NCBI GenBank assembly: GCA_032119595.1 | Contig: JAUMBQ010000010.1 | Location: 62,001 to 126,000 of the forward strand | Reading direction: 5' to 3' | Length of the DNA: 64,000 nt | DNA from: JAGIBJ01 sp032119595 | Lineage (GTDB): Bacteria; Actinomycetota; Thermoleophilia; Solirubrobacterales; Solirubrobacteraceae | In this document: in pieces, positions 33,659 to 42,037 of the stretch | Position numbering within the stretch: the stretch's first letter is position 1 | How the letters are laid out: every line of letters starts with the position of its first letter | Notes under the pieces: model-generated | The model's database searches: none | Seen by the model: the letters and a program-made list of their open reading frames with translations, nothing else | What the model was told of the DNA's origin: nothing | Position numbers and translations under genes: made by a program

Positions 33659-34645
33659 GTGGCGAAGCAGCCACTGCACGAGCTTGCGGCCCGCATCGCT
33701 GAGCTCGAGTCTTCGGGGAATGTGTCCCTTGAACCCAAGACTCGTCGCTCCGCCGCGGTGCCGCGACGCGGTGCTGAGCTGGATGGGGGAGACGCGGAAG
33801 TTTCCCCCACCAGCGACGCCCGCTCACAAGCCGAACTTGACGCCCTGCGCGACGCGAGGGCCGGTCGGCTTGTCACCCCTGACTCATCAGGGTCGCCGGA
33901 TCTGGGAGGACCCGGCGACCCCGACGAGTTGGCAGCGAACTCTGGCCCCGATACCAACGTGCGCCCAGCTGCCGAGATCGGCGACGGGTCCGCCGGACCG
34001 CGACTCCCCGAGCGCGACGTCAACGACGTACGCGGGCCATCGCTGGTCAGCCTCGAAGGACAATCCGCGCATGACGAAGCGCTCGGCGTTGGCCCCGACG
34101 GCCGTGAGATCCAGCCGCCGCGCCCCAAGCGCAAGAAGAAGGAGCCGAAGGCTGAACTGGCCTTCGCGGAAGCCATCCCGCACCAGCGGGCGATCGACCT
34201 GGCCTACAAGCTGGTGAGTCGCCGCGAGCACACCGTCAAACAGGTGCGCGACAAACTCACGGCCAAGGACTGTCAGCCAGCCGAGATCGAAGAGGCCTTG
34301 GCGGAACTCCAGCGCTACAACTTCATCGACGATCGCCGCTACGCGAAGCTCTTCGCCGAAGACAAACGCCGGCTCCAACAGTGGGGTGCCCGCCGGATCC
34401 GCATGAAGCTCAGCCAAGACGGCATCAGCCGCGACCTGCTCGACGAACTCTTCTCCGACGAGGAACAGGCACTCGACGCACCGAGCGAGCTGGAAGCCGC
34501 CCTCGAACTCCTGCACCGCAAGCAGCCGGACCTTTCCGACATCAAGGTCAAGTCACGCATGGCTGGCATGCTGGCTCGCCGAGGGATCGCCAGCTCGACG
34601 GTTTGGCGAGCCTTGCGCGAACACCAGAAGAACGAGTCCGCATGA
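33659..34645 (+). CDS. recX: RecX regulatory protein with a long N-terminal extension
   Basis: RecX binds RecA filaments and modulates recombination. The RecX core, about residues 175-325, is clear: RAIDLAYKLVSRREHTVKQVRDKL, LAELQRYNFIDDRRYAKLFAED, and GARRIRMKLSQDGISRDLLDELF. In front lie about 165 residues that are not part of the family: polar, charged and rich in P, G, S, D and E, ending in a lysine cluster (RPKRKKKEPK). GTG 33659 lies nine bases after recA, and no better start exists close to the core, so the extension seems real. Base composition matches the neighbours, so it does not look like an insertion. Confidence 0.88.
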   Translation: MAKQPLHELAARIAELESSGNVSLEPKTRRSAAVPRRGAELDGGDAEVSPTSDARSQAELDALRDARAGRLVTPDSSGSPDLGGPGDPDELAANSGPDTNVRPAAEIGDGSAGPRLPERDVNDVRGPSLVSLEGQSAHDEALGVGPDGREIQPPRPKRKKKEPKAELAFAEAIPHQRAIDLAYKLVSRREHTVKQVRDKLTAKDCQPAEIEEALAELQRYNFIDDRRYAKLFAEDKRRLQQWGARRIRMKLSQDGISRDLLDELFSDEEQALDAPSELEAALELLHRKQPDLSDIKVKSRMAGMLARRGIASSTVWRALREHQKNESA

Positions 34646-34727
34646 CGTTCCGTCGCCATTAGGACGTGTTTGTCGAAGGGGCCACGGGGCAACGGCCGGA
34701 GGCCGGGGTACCTAGCCACTCGGAGCA

Positions 34728-34753
34728 GCGCCCCAGCCTGAAGGCCAGGGCGC
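34728..34753. terminator. Bidirectional terminator between recX and flotillin gene
   Basis: GCGCCC (34728-34733) pairs with GGGCGC (34748-34753), and an inner GCCT/AGGC continues the stem with CA/CA internal loops. It lies between convergent genes, 16 bases from the flotillin stop. A weaker CGGCC/GGCCG hairpin is found just upstream near 34694-34705. Confidence 0.6.
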
Positions 34754-34768
34754 CGTACTCCGGGCCGA

Positions 34769-36241
34769 CTACTCGCCAGCTGCTGTTGCGGCGGCGGCCT
34801 TGGCCTCAGCCACGGGCTGATCTCGCAGGCTGCTGATCAGGCGCTGGGCCACGGGCAGCAGAGAAGCTGCCGCGCCGACCGTGCCGGCTACACCGCGAGA
34901 CAGGCCCTCGGCGCCGTCGAGCACAATGAGCTGGTCGACGTTGTCGTACTGCTTGGCCGCGGCCGCGACGATCTCGGGGAGGCGCTCGGCGATCTGCTGG
35001 GAGATGACAGCCTCGGAGTTGGTCGTCAATGCCTCGTTGCGCGCCTGGATGCCGTCGGCCTCGGCCATCGCGCGAGCCTTGACCGCTGAGGCCTCAGCAT
35101 CGCCGTTGAGCTTCGTCGCCGAAGCCGTGGCCTCACCGTTGACCATGGTCACGTTGGCCTGCGCCTCGCCGTTGACCTTCGTCACCTTGGCCTGGGCCTC
35201 GCCGCTCAGCTCGGTCGCCTTCGCCTGCGCAGCAGCGGCGAGCTCGACCTCGCGTGCTTTGGCCTCCGCTGCCTTGACCGCTGCTTCGCGAGCTGCCTGG
35301 GCGAGCGTGACCTGCTCGTACGCCTTAGCGTCCGCCGGGCGCCGGACCTGCGTCTGAAGCCGTTGTTCGGTGAGGTCGGCCTCGAGCTGGGCAGCTTGCG
35401 TCTCGGCCTGGATCACCTGCTGACGCGCACGCGCCTCCGCAAGCGGACCGGCCTGCGACGCGGACGCGTTGGCCTGCTCGGTTTCGGCCGTCGCCTGCGC
35501 CTGCCGGACCGCCGAGTCACGAGTCGCCTCGGCGATCTGCGCCTGAGCGGCCTGCTCCTTCTCGACGGCGTCACGAAGCCGCTCGGCTTCGGCGACCCGA
35601 GCATTCTTCGCGACCTCCGCGGCCTGCGGCCGACCGAGGTTTTCGATGTAGCCGGGTTCGGCGTCGTGGGACGGGTCGGAGATCGACTGCAGCTGGAACG
35701 AGTCAATGTGCAGGCCGAGCTTCTCCATCTCGGACTGGCACGCTTCCAGCACCTGCGAACGCAGCGCCTCGCGGTCGGAAATGAGTTCTTCCACGGTCAT
35801 GGAGCCGACGATCGAACGCAGCTGACCGTTGGCGATGTTCTCCACGGCGACCTTCATCTGGTCCTGCTGGCCGAGGAAGCGACGCGACGCATTCGCGATC
35901 GATGCGAAGTCGTCGGCCACTTTGAAGACCACGACGCCACGCACGACGACTGGCACCGACTGGCGGCTCACGAGCGATTCGCCGCCGCCGACGGTGATCG
36001 TAAGCGTCTCCAAGGAGAGCTTGCGGACCGTCTGGAGCACGGGGAGCACCAGCGTGCCCCGACCGGAGATGATCTTGAAATCCATCGACTCGCCGGCGTT
36101 GTTGTCGCCGCGGGCGAGGAACCCGGAGATGATGAGCGCCTCGCTAGGTTCGGCGACCTTGTACATCGACCAGGTGATCGCGAAGAGGACGAAGATCGCG
36201 GCAGCCACCACGATGATGGGAAAGTAGGGAGTGAGTTCCAT
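34769..36241 (-). CDS. Flotillin-like membrane scaffold protein
   Basis: A 490-residue SPFH/flotillin. It has an N-terminal membrane anchor (about 8-28, FPIIVVAAAIFVLFAITWSM), an SPFH/PHB domain to about 195 (VPVVVRGVVVFKVADD, SIVGSMTVEELISDREAL, QLQSISDP), then a long Ala/Glu-rich coiled coil with EA dipeptides, and a C-terminal region (QQIAERLPEIVAAAAKQYDNVDQLIVLDGAEGL). The coiled coil holds four near-repeats of an 11-residue unit around GEAQAKVTKVN, GEAQANVTMVN, GEATASATKLN and GDAEASAVKAR. Flotillins organise functional membrane microdomains with an NfeD-like partner; the next gene upstream fits that role. Confidence 0.92.
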   Translation of the reverse strand: MELTPYFPIIVVAAAIFVLFAITWSMYKVAEPSEALIISGFLARGDNNAGESMDFKIISGRGTLVLPVLQTVRKLSLETLTITVGGGESLVSRQSVPVVVRGVVVFKVADDFASIANASRRFLGQQDQMKVAVENIANGQLRSIVGSMTVEELISDREALRSQVLEACQSEMEKLGLHIDSFQLQSISDPSHDAEPGYIENLGRPQAAEVAKNARVAEAERLRDAVEKEQAAQAQIAEATRDSAVRQAQATAETEQANASASQAGPLAEARARQQVIQAETQAAQLEADLTEQRLQTQVRRPADAKAYEQVTLAQAAREAAVKAAEAKAREVELAAAAQAKATELSGEAQAKVTKVNGEAQANVTMVNGEATASATKLNGDAEASAVKARAMAEADGIQARNEALTTNSEAVISQQIAERLPEIVAAAAKQYDNVDQLIVLDGAEGLSRGVAGTVGAAASLLPVAQRLISSLRDQPVAEAKAAAATAAGE

Positions 36242-36361
36242 TTGACCTTTCAGGTATAGATGCTTGTGGTTGTGATCCTGCTGTTACCGGCATCACGTCG
36301 AAGCGGCAGGGGGCAGCAACCCGTCTTCGACGGGTGGCCGTAGGTTTGGCGGCGGCGCCTG

Positions 36362-36613
36362 CTATCCGCGCGGGTAAATGCGGAAGGGCGGCGCGCCGGG
36401 TTCGCTGTCGACGAGTTCCACGTCGACGGATCGGGGTGGCATATACGCCGTCACCTTCACCGTCTCTCCTGCGGCAATCGCCACTCCGGGCGCTGCGCGG
36501 GCGTAGAACTCCTCAGTGCCTCCGCGCACCGGGATGAGGACCGCTCCGAGGCGGTTGGGCCAAATGCGATCGGTCAGGCGACCGACCTTGCCGACGATAG
36601 TGTGATCAGTCAT
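36362..36613 (-). CDS. Small NfeD-like OB-fold protein (flotillin partner candidate)
   Basis: An 83-residue protein with no signal or membrane segment. GKVGRLTDRIWPNRLGAVLIPVRGGTEEFYARAAPG followed by GETVKVTAYMPPRSVDVELV resembles the OB-fold domain found at the C terminus of NfeD/YuaF proteins (a short barrel with a G-rich start and VxVxxxxxxxVxV strands). I chose ATG 36613; a longer frame to 36679 has a cysteine-rich N terminus with no support. Its place 120 bases upstream of the flotillin gene, on the same strand, supports the identification, since NfeD and flotillin genes normally pair. Confidence 0.65.
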   Translation of the reverse strand: MTDHTIVGKVGRLTDRIWPNRLGAVLIPVRGGTEEFYARAAPGVAIAAGETVKVTAYMPPRSVDVELVDSEPGAPPFRIYPRG

Positions 36614-37100
36614 CCACGCCAACACCCTTGACCGCAGACAGAATCCACATGCACGAGCCGAAAATTCAGGGCAAAGCACATGAATGAGATGGTAGCCTCT
36701 CGGTCAAATGGGACACGCGACACCAGTGTGTCGATGTGCACAATGCTAGCAGTGCAAGCCACTTCTACCTACCGATATTGGCCAAATCTGGCGGAATGTT
36801 CGAGTGGCCGATTCGGTTTCAGCGTCCAGCCCGTTCGATCCGCTGCCAGTCGGTGCGCGCGGGCGTCATTGAGTCATGCCCGGCACCAACCGGTGAAGCT
36901 CGGCCACCCACCCACCCAGCTGAGCTGTGGCTTGCCGAGAAGGTGGCGTGCGCAAACAGGCTCTGGAGCTCAACGCCGTTGCCGGCGCCGCACCGAGCGA
37001 AGCGAGCGCCATGACGGCCAAGAGACCAAGACGCGTCACGGACACCGCCGAAACGATCTGGTTTTCGGGTTCGCCGACGAAACGGTTTGGCTGGGGTGAC

Positions 37101-37125
37101 GGGCGGGCCACTTACGTGCCCGCCC
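37101..37125. terminator. GC-rich hairpin in the gene-poor stretch
   Basis: GGGCGGGC-C-AC (37101-37111) pairs with GTGCCCGCCC (37116-37125), with one bulged C and a four-base loop. It is very stable, with no T-run after it. The gene it would terminate is unclear. Confidence 0.4.
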
Positions 37126-37164
37126 GCTCCAGCCGCTCTCGGACTCCCCGCTTATTTTGAATGT

Positions 37165-37193
37165 CCCCGGCGGGTGTGAATCACGTGCCGGGG
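37165..37193. terminator. Second hairpin in the gene-poor stretch
   Basis: CCCCGGC (37165-37171) pairs with GCCGGGG (37187-37193); with a bulged T the stem gains two more pairs on the outside. It may be a terminator or part of a structured leader. Confidence 0.35.
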
Positions 37194-37457
37194 CATGCGA
37201 GACACTCCAGATCCGTGAGGCAGGCCGACCGCCGAAGCGGTCGCGTAACCCACGCTGCGCTCAATGGCGCGTAGATCCAGTGGGGAGTCGGTCGGACTGT
37301 GGAGTCTAGCGCTCCGACGCCACGTCCAGCGAACGCGTAGGACGCTTCCGGTCACGCACGACCGGAATCTTGGCACTCGCGCGTTCCGGCGATAGGGTCT
37401 GGCGCGTCGTTGGGCGCGTGCCGCCAACGCCAGCTCCCGCCCGACCAGGTCCGACGC

Positions 37458-38576
37458 ATGCTTCTTCGCTCTCTCCACCACTGGCGCCTCATTCCGATGA
37501 TCGCCGCCGGGTCGCTTCTGCTTCCGGCGAGCGCCGGCGCCGCCACCATCCAGTTCGGCACGAACCTCGACGTCGTCACCGCGAACGACCACCCGAGCAC
37601 CACCTGCGCAGGTGGGACCTGGTGGTACATCACGGGCAACATCCTTCCGAGCACGTCGACTGGCTCCTGCCAGTTCACCGCCTCCGGATTCGCGGGCGGC
37701 ACCACCTTCGGCCTCGCCGCTCCGGCCAACGGGACGGCCACCGCCGCACGCATCAAGGTCGGCGCGACGACCGGTCCGATGCGGATCAACGTGGTCCGCA
37801 CGCTCTTCCAGCAGACGGGGAACGCAGCAAGTCCACTTCCGTCGACACCGTTCCTCCAGGCGTACGGACCGACCTTCACGCCGGCAGCCAACGCGATCAC
37901 CACCGTTCCGCTGAACCTCCCGATGCAGGCGCAGCCTACGCCGGCGGTGTCCGACACCACCACGGTCGCGGGGACCGACTGGCTCGCCCTCGAGATCCTG
38001 TCTCCATCGGTCCCGGTGCCGCTCGTCCCGAGCGCCGGCGCCGTGTTCTTCGCCGCGTTCCCCGGGCCCACGGCCAGCAATGTGCCGGCGCCGAGCGCAA
38101 CGCCGCTGCCGAACTACGGACAGATCGGGTACGTGCTTGCCATGAATGCCGACCTCACGACGAGCAGCGCTCCGGCTCCCACCCCGACGCCAAGCGTGAA
38201 CCCGTCACCCGCCCCGGGCGGTGCGCAGCCTCCGGCGGCTGGCGCCAAAGTCGGCCTCGCTCGGCAGGTCGCCGCCGTGGCTGGCGGCCGAGCTGCCCTA
38301 GAACTGCTTTGTGAAGTCCAAGACTGCACTGGCCTCGTCACCCTGAACCGCACGACTGGCGGTGGGAAGAAGGCGGCCGCCCCGGCGGCGTCCACCACCT
38401 CGCTCGGCAAGGCGCGGTTCTCCGGCAAGGCGGGGCAAAAGGTCAAGGTCCGGGTGAAGCTCAACTCTCGCGGGAAAGCGCTGCTGAAGCGCAGCCGCAA
38501 AGCCAAAGTGCAAGCCACCGTCGCCCTCGACGGCGGAGCCCAGCCGACCACGCTGTCGGTGACCCTGCGCCGCTGA
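37458..38576 (+). CDS. Secreted protein with basic C-terminal domain, function unknown
   Basis: A 372-residue exported protein. ATG 37458 starts a signal peptide (RLIPMIAAGSLLLPASAGAA, cleavage near residue 28); an upstream TTG in frame is less likely. The mature N-terminal domain (about 30-230) is beta-rich and low in charge, with Thr, Ser and Ala (FGTNLDVVTANDHPSTTCAGGTWWYI). A Pro/Ala/Thr linker follows (PAPTPTPSVNPSPAPG). The C-terminal 100 residues are Lys/Arg-rich with two cysteines (LLCEVQDCTGLVTL) and GKARFSGKAGQKVKVRVKL, a module that recurs at the ends of surface proteins I know from this bacterial class. No enzyme motif is seen. Confidence 0.75.
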   Translation: MLLRSLHHWRLIPMIAAGSLLLPASAGAATIQFGTNLDVVTANDHPSTTCAGGTWWYITGNILPSTSTGSCQFTASGFAGGTTFGLAAPANGTATAARIKVGATTGPMRINVVRTLFQQTGNAASPLPSTPFLQAYGPTFTPAANAITTVPLNLPMQAQPTPAVSDTTTVAGTDWLALEILSPSVPVPLVPSAGAVFFAAFPGPTASNVPAPSATPLPNYGQIGYVLAMNADLTTSSAPAPTPTPSVNPSPAPGGAQPPAAGAKVGLARQVAAVAGGRAALELLCEVQDCTGLVTLNRTTGGGKKAAAPAASTTSLGKARFSGKAGQKVKVRVKLNSRGKALLKRSRKAKVQATVALDGGAQPTTLSVTLRR

Positions 38577-38655
38577 CAGCCCGCCTGGCCCCTTGCCGGG
38601 TTCTGCGCGGTTCCGTCGTGGGCTCGAATCCGTCGGATCCGCATGCCGGTCGCGG

Positions 38656-38661
38656 TACCCT
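38656..38661 (+). promoter_or_regulatory. -10 box TACCCT, nine bases before miaB
   Basis: TACCCT, nine bases (GCTCCGACT, no ribosome-binding site), then ATG 38671. This is consistent with a leaderless miaB transcript. Confidence 0.45.
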
Positions 38662-38670
38662 GCTCCGACT

Positions 38671-39996
38671 ATGGGCAAGCGGTTCCACGTCACCACCTTC
38701 GGGTGCCAGATGAACGAGCACGACTCTGAGCGCATGAAGGGCATGCTCGAGTCGCTCGGCTACGCCGAGACCGGCGAGCGCGCGGACGCCGACCTGATTC
38801 TGTTCAACACGTGCTCGATCCGCGAGAAGGCCGACGAGCGGTTCATCGCCCACCTCGGCGAAGCCAAGAAGCTGAAGAAGGCCGATCCGTCGGTCGTGAT
38901 CGGCGTCGGCGGGTGCTGGGCGCAGTCGATGAAGGACCAGGTCTTCGAACAGTTCCCATTCGTTGACGTCGCCTTCGGGCCCGGCCAGGTGCCCAAGCTC
39001 GCGGAGTTCCTCACCAGCGACTCGATCACGGCCCAGGGCTACTTCGAGTTCGAAGGCTTTCCGGCCGAGCTGCCCACCAAGCGCCAGCGGCCACACCAGG
39101 CTTGGCTGCAGATCTCCGTCGGCTGCAACCTCAAATGCTCGTACTGCATCGTGCCGAGCACCCGGGGCCGGGAGTCGAGCCGGCCATTCGACGAGCTCGT
39201 CGCCGAAGCCACGCGCCTGGCCGCCGACGGCGTCGTCGAAGTCACGCTGCTCGGCCAGAACGTGAACGCGTACGGCCGCGACCTACGCCCGGAGCCGCGA
39301 CGCTTCGCGGAGCTGCTCCACGCGATTGACGCGATCGACGGCATTCAGCGCGTCCGGTACACCTCACCGCACCCGAAGGACATCCAGATCGATGTCGTGG
39401 AAGCCCACCGCGACCTGGCCTCGGTCTGCGACCACATCCACCTGCCGCTCCAGGCCGGTTCCAGCAAGATCCTGAAAGCGATGCGGCGCACCTACAACCG
39501 CCAGCGCTTCCTGGATCGCGTCGCGATGATCCGCGAAGGCGTGCCGGACGTGGCGCTCTCGACCGACATCATCGTCGGCTTCCCCGGCGAGACCGAGGAG
39601 GACTTCGTCGAGACGCTCGAAGTCTGCGAGGCCGTGCAGTTCGACTCGGCGTTCACCTTCATCTACAGCCCGCGCCGCGGGACCGAGGCAGCCACGTTTA
39701 CGGAGGGGATCGTCCCTCACGAGGTGAAGGTCGAGCGGATGCAGCGCCTGGTCGAGGTGATCCAGCGCAACGCGCACGAGCGGGCTCAGCGCTTCGTCGG
39801 GCGCACGATGGAGGTGCTGATCGAGGGCCCGTCCCGCACCGATCCGTCGCGCCTGCGCGGCAGAACCTCCCACAACAAGGCCGTCAACTTCGAGGGGTTC
39901 GGCGAGCCCGGCACCTTCACCCACGTCGAGATCGTCTCGGCCTCTAGTCAGACGCTGATGGGCGAGCAGTCGCTCGTCGATCTCGCGCTGCGGTAG
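38671..39996 (+). CDS. miaB: tRNA-2-methylthio-N6-dimethylallyladenosine synthase
   Basis: Radical-SAM methylthiotransferase that adds the methylthio group to i6A37 in tRNA, acting after MiaA. The three auxiliary-cluster cysteines are present (TFGCQMNEHDSE, FNTCSIREKAD, GVGGCWAQSM), as are the radical-SAM cysteines (CNLKCSYCIVP) and a C-terminal TRAM domain (RAQRFVGRTMEVLIEG, RGRTSHNKAV). The 441-residue length is normal. An in-frame upstream start at 38593 is not homologous; ATG 38671 begins MGKRFHVTTFGCQ. miaA lies 1 kb downstream with an SDR gene inverted between them. Confidence 0.96.
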   Translation: MGKRFHVTTFGCQMNEHDSERMKGMLESLGYAETGERADADLILFNTCSIREKADERFIAHLGEAKKLKKADPSVVIGVGGCWAQSMKDQVFEQFPFVDVAFGPGQVPKLAEFLTSDSITAQGYFEFEGFPAELPTKRQRPHQAWLQISVGCNLKCSYCIVPSTRGRESSRPFDELVAEATRLAADGVVEVTLLGQNVNAYGRDLRPEPRRFAELLHAIDAIDGIQRVRYTSPHPKDIQIDVVEAHRDLASVCDHIHLPLQAGSSKILKAMRRTYNRQRFLDRVAMIREGVPDVALSTDIIVGFPGETEEDFVETLEVCEAVQFDSAFTFIYSPRRGTEAATFTEGIVPHEVKVERMQRLVEVIQRNAHERAQRFVGRTMEVLIEGPSRTDPSRLRGRTSHNKAVNFEGFGEPGTFTHVEIVSASSQTLMGEQSLVDLALR

Positions 39997-40076
39997 GCGC
40001 GCGCGTCACACGCGGCCGAGATCGCCGCAGAAGCCACGCGCCACGGCTGTCTGCGCAGGTACCCCGGACGGCCCAA

Positions 40077-40877
40077 TCAGCTGCGGAAGCTCGCCTGGCC
40101 TTCGGCCATCGCGTCGGAGATGGCCTTGCCACCGCTCTTGGCCTGCGTGAACGCGGCGACGCGGGGGAGGGCAGACCCGAAAACGGCTCCGACCTTCATC
40201 GGGAGCGGCGCGACGGTCGCCTCCGCACGGTTCTTCGTGATCACGGAGATCGTCGCGGCCGCCACCTCCTCGGGCGTGCACGTGCCCACACCGGCTGGCA
40301 GCGAGGACTCGGCTCCGGACTTGGCGAACATGCCGGCGTCGCGGATGAACCCCGGCGACACGATCGACACGCCGACTCCCGACGCCGCGAGGTCCTGCCG
40401 GAGGCCGAGGCCGAATCCACGGAGGCCGAACTTCGTGGCGGCGTACATCGACGATCCGGGGCTCGCGACCTTGCCTGACAACGAGGAGACGAGCACGATG
40501 TGCCCGCGGCCGCGCTTCACCATCTGCGGCGCCAAAGCGCGCACCATCTGCACGGGTGCGGTGAGGTTGGCCTCAATGATGCGATCCAGCTCATCTTCGT
40601 CGAACGACTCGAGCAGGCCACTGGCCGGGACCGCGGCGTTCGCAATCAGGATGTCGACTGAGCTGTGGGCCGCCAAGAGCTCCTTGAGTGCGGCGCGGTC
40701 GGTGAGGTCGCAAGGCGACGCGACGGCGCCGAGTTCCTCGGCGAGCGGATCCAGAAGCGCTCGGTTGCGGCCGGTGAGGACCAGCTGAGCGCCCTCCCGG
40801 TGCAGCGCCCGCGCGATGGCGGCGCCCAGGCCGCCGGTCGCGCCGGTCAGGAGGACGGAACTGCCACGGAGATCCAT
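40077..40877 (-). CDS. Short-chain dehydrogenase/reductase
   Basis: A 266-residue Rossmann-fold oxidoreductase. Motifs: cofactor-binding LLTGATGGLGAAIARAL (TGxxxGxG), NAAVPASG, the Ser of VLVSSLSG and the catalytic pair in YAATKFGLRGF. The start of the second strand (LVLTGRNR) has an Arg, suggesting NADP(H). The C-terminal tail (FTQAKSGGKAISDAMAEGQ) is typical of actinobacterial SDRs annotated for lipids or ketones, but the substrate cannot be deduced. ATG 40877 is supported by TACGGT six bases upstream; the longer open frame is spurious. It is convergent with miaB. Confidence 0.88.
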   Translation of the reverse strand: MDLRGSSVLLTGATGGLGAAIARALHREGAQLVLTGRNRALLDPLAEELGAVASPCDLTDRAALKELLAAHSSVDILIANAAVPASGLLESFDEDELDRIIEANLTAPVQMVRALAPQMVKRGRGHIVLVSSLSGKVASPGSSMYAATKFGLRGFGLGLRQDLAASGVGVSIVSPGFIRDAGMFAKSGAESSLPAGVGTCTPEEVAAATISVITKNRAEATVAPLPMKVGAVFGSALPRVAAFTQAKSGGKAISDAMAEGQASFRS

Positions 40878-40883
40878 GGCGCG

Positions 40884-40889
40884 ACCGTA
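40884..40889 (-). promoter_or_regulatory. -10 box TACGGT, six bases before the SDR gene
   Basis: On the minus strand TACGGT, six bases, then ATG at 40877; predicts a leaderless message. It is the same hexamer and spacing as at the DCC gene (21902-21907). Confidence 0.5.
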
Positions 40890-40999
40890 CCGCACCGCCC
40901 TTCCCTGCGTTCGCGGGTGGTACGCCGACGTTCCGCTGTCGAGGACGCACGACATTCCGGCGGCGCACCACGGCACGGCGGCCGGAGCCCGAGAACGGC

Positions 41000-41005
41000 G
41001 ATACT
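41000..41005 (+). promoter_or_regulatory. -10-like GATACT, six bases before miaA
   Basis: GATACT differs from TATAAT at the first base and at two others, and is followed by six bases and GTG 41012. dapA copy 2 has the same hexamer at 18560-18565, seven bases before its ATG. Confidence 0.35.
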
Positions 41006-41011
41006 CCCGCG

Positions 41012-41932
41012 GTGCCTCGCCCGCTGCTCGCCATCTTCGGACCCACCGCTGTCGGCAAGACCGCCGTCGCGATCGAGGTCGCTGACCGCCTCCGGGCGCT
41101 TGGCGAGGATCCAATCGCGATCGGCGTCGACGCGCTCCAGGTATACGACGGCATCCCGCTACTCACGGCCCAGCCGACCTCGGAGGAGCAGGCTCGCCTG
41201 GAACACCGACTGGTCGGGTTCGTGCCGCTTCAGGACCCTTGGAGCGTGGCTCAGCACACCGAGCTCGCGCACCGCGAGATCGACGAGGCGCTCGCGGCCG
41301 GGCGCGTGCCGATCATCGTCGGCGGGACCGGGCTCTATCTCCGGTCGGCCCTGACCGAACTCAGCCTGGCCGCGCCACCGGAAGCCGGCGTTCGCGAAGC
41401 GCTGATGGAGCGGGCGGCCACACCGGAGGGCCTCGCCGCGCTTCACGAAGAGCTGTATGCCCTCGACCCGGTCTCGGCTGAGCTGATGACTCCGACCGAC
41501 CGCACCCGGGTCGTGCGCGCCCATGAGCTGATCGCTGCGGGGCAGTCGTTCGCGGCCTCGTCGACGAAGGGCGAACTCTGGACCGACGAGACGCGCGTTC
41601 CGACGGTGCTTGTCGGGCTTACGATGGAGCGCGCGGCGCTGCGCAAGCGCGCCGGCGAACGGATGTGGGCGATGGTTGATGCTGGCGTGATCCAAGAGGT
41701 CGAGCGCGCCTACGACCAAGGCATCGGGAAGACGGCGGCGGCAGCCGTTGGCTTCGACGAGCTGCTGCGCGGCGACGCTGAGCGGGCGACCACCAAGACC
41801 CGCCAGCTCGCCAAGCGCCAAGAGACCTGGATGCGTCGCCTCGGCGGCGTGAAGATCCTCGACGTCACGAACCGGGATCCCGGCGCTGTCGCCGACGAGA
41901 TCGTCACGCGCTGGTCGGCAGCCACCGCGTAG
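41012..41932 (+). CDS. miaA: tRNA dimethylallyltransferase
   Basis: Transfers the dimethylallyl group to A37 of tRNAs, giving the substrate of MiaB. Motifs: P-loop FGPTAVGKTAVAIEVA, DALQVYDGIPLLTAQPT (family consensus D-S-x-Q-x-Y), VPLQDPWSVAQ, IIVGGTGLYLRSAL, and the C-terminal TTKTRQLAKRQETWMRRL. At 306 residues it has normal length. Position 3 of the DSMQVY-type motif is Leu here (DALQVYDG), and Ser is replaced by Ala, as happens in actinobacteria. It starts at GTG 41012 without a ribosome-binding site. Confidence 0.95.
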   Translation: MPRPLLAIFGPTAVGKTAVAIEVADRLRALGEDPIAIGVDALQVYDGIPLLTAQPTSEEQARLEHRLVGFVPLQDPWSVAQHTELAHREIDEALAAGRVPIIVGGTGLYLRSALTELSLAAPPEAGVREALMERAATPEGLAALHEELYALDPVSAELMTPTDRTRVVRAHELIAAGQSFAASSTKGELWTDETRVPTVLVGLTMERAALRKRAGERMWAMVDAGVIQEVERAYDQGIGKTAAAAVGFDELLRGDAERATTKTRQLAKRQETWMRRLGGVKILDVTNRDPGAVADEIVTRWSAATA

Positions 41933-42037
41933 GAGTTCATAACGAACGCTCAGCGGCTCTTTGCCTGCTCCTAACCCGGAGCGTCGATGGTGGAGTGAGC
42001 CGAATCCCGGCTCCCTTCCCCCAAGGAGCGCACGTGT

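Larger units (their letters stand above)
36614..37457. other. 844-base stretch without a convincing gene; AT-richer part and hairpins
   Basis: No open frame here has normal codon use with homology I recognise. 36614-36830 is markedly AT-richer than the rest of the window and probably contains the promoter of the minus-strand NfeD-like/flotillin genes. Two strong hairpins follow: 37101-37125 and 37165-37193. Candidate small ORFs are weak: a plus-strand one ending at 37160 with start ATG 37011, and a minus-strand one (36866-37111) whose middle resembles a signal peptide. 37200-37457 leads into the secreted-protein gene. Confidence 0.5.

Noticed and set aside
36680..37099. Plus-strand open frame of 139 codons in the gene-poor stretch
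   Set aside because: Its composition and codon use are unlike neighbouring genes, its translation is low-complexity (Arg, Ser, His) with no domain, and it has no ribosome-binding site.
38610..38640. CTCGAATCC segment before miaB as a tRNA fragment
   Set aside because: The T-loop consensus is not met and no paired stem exists. It is ordinary upstream sequence of miaB.
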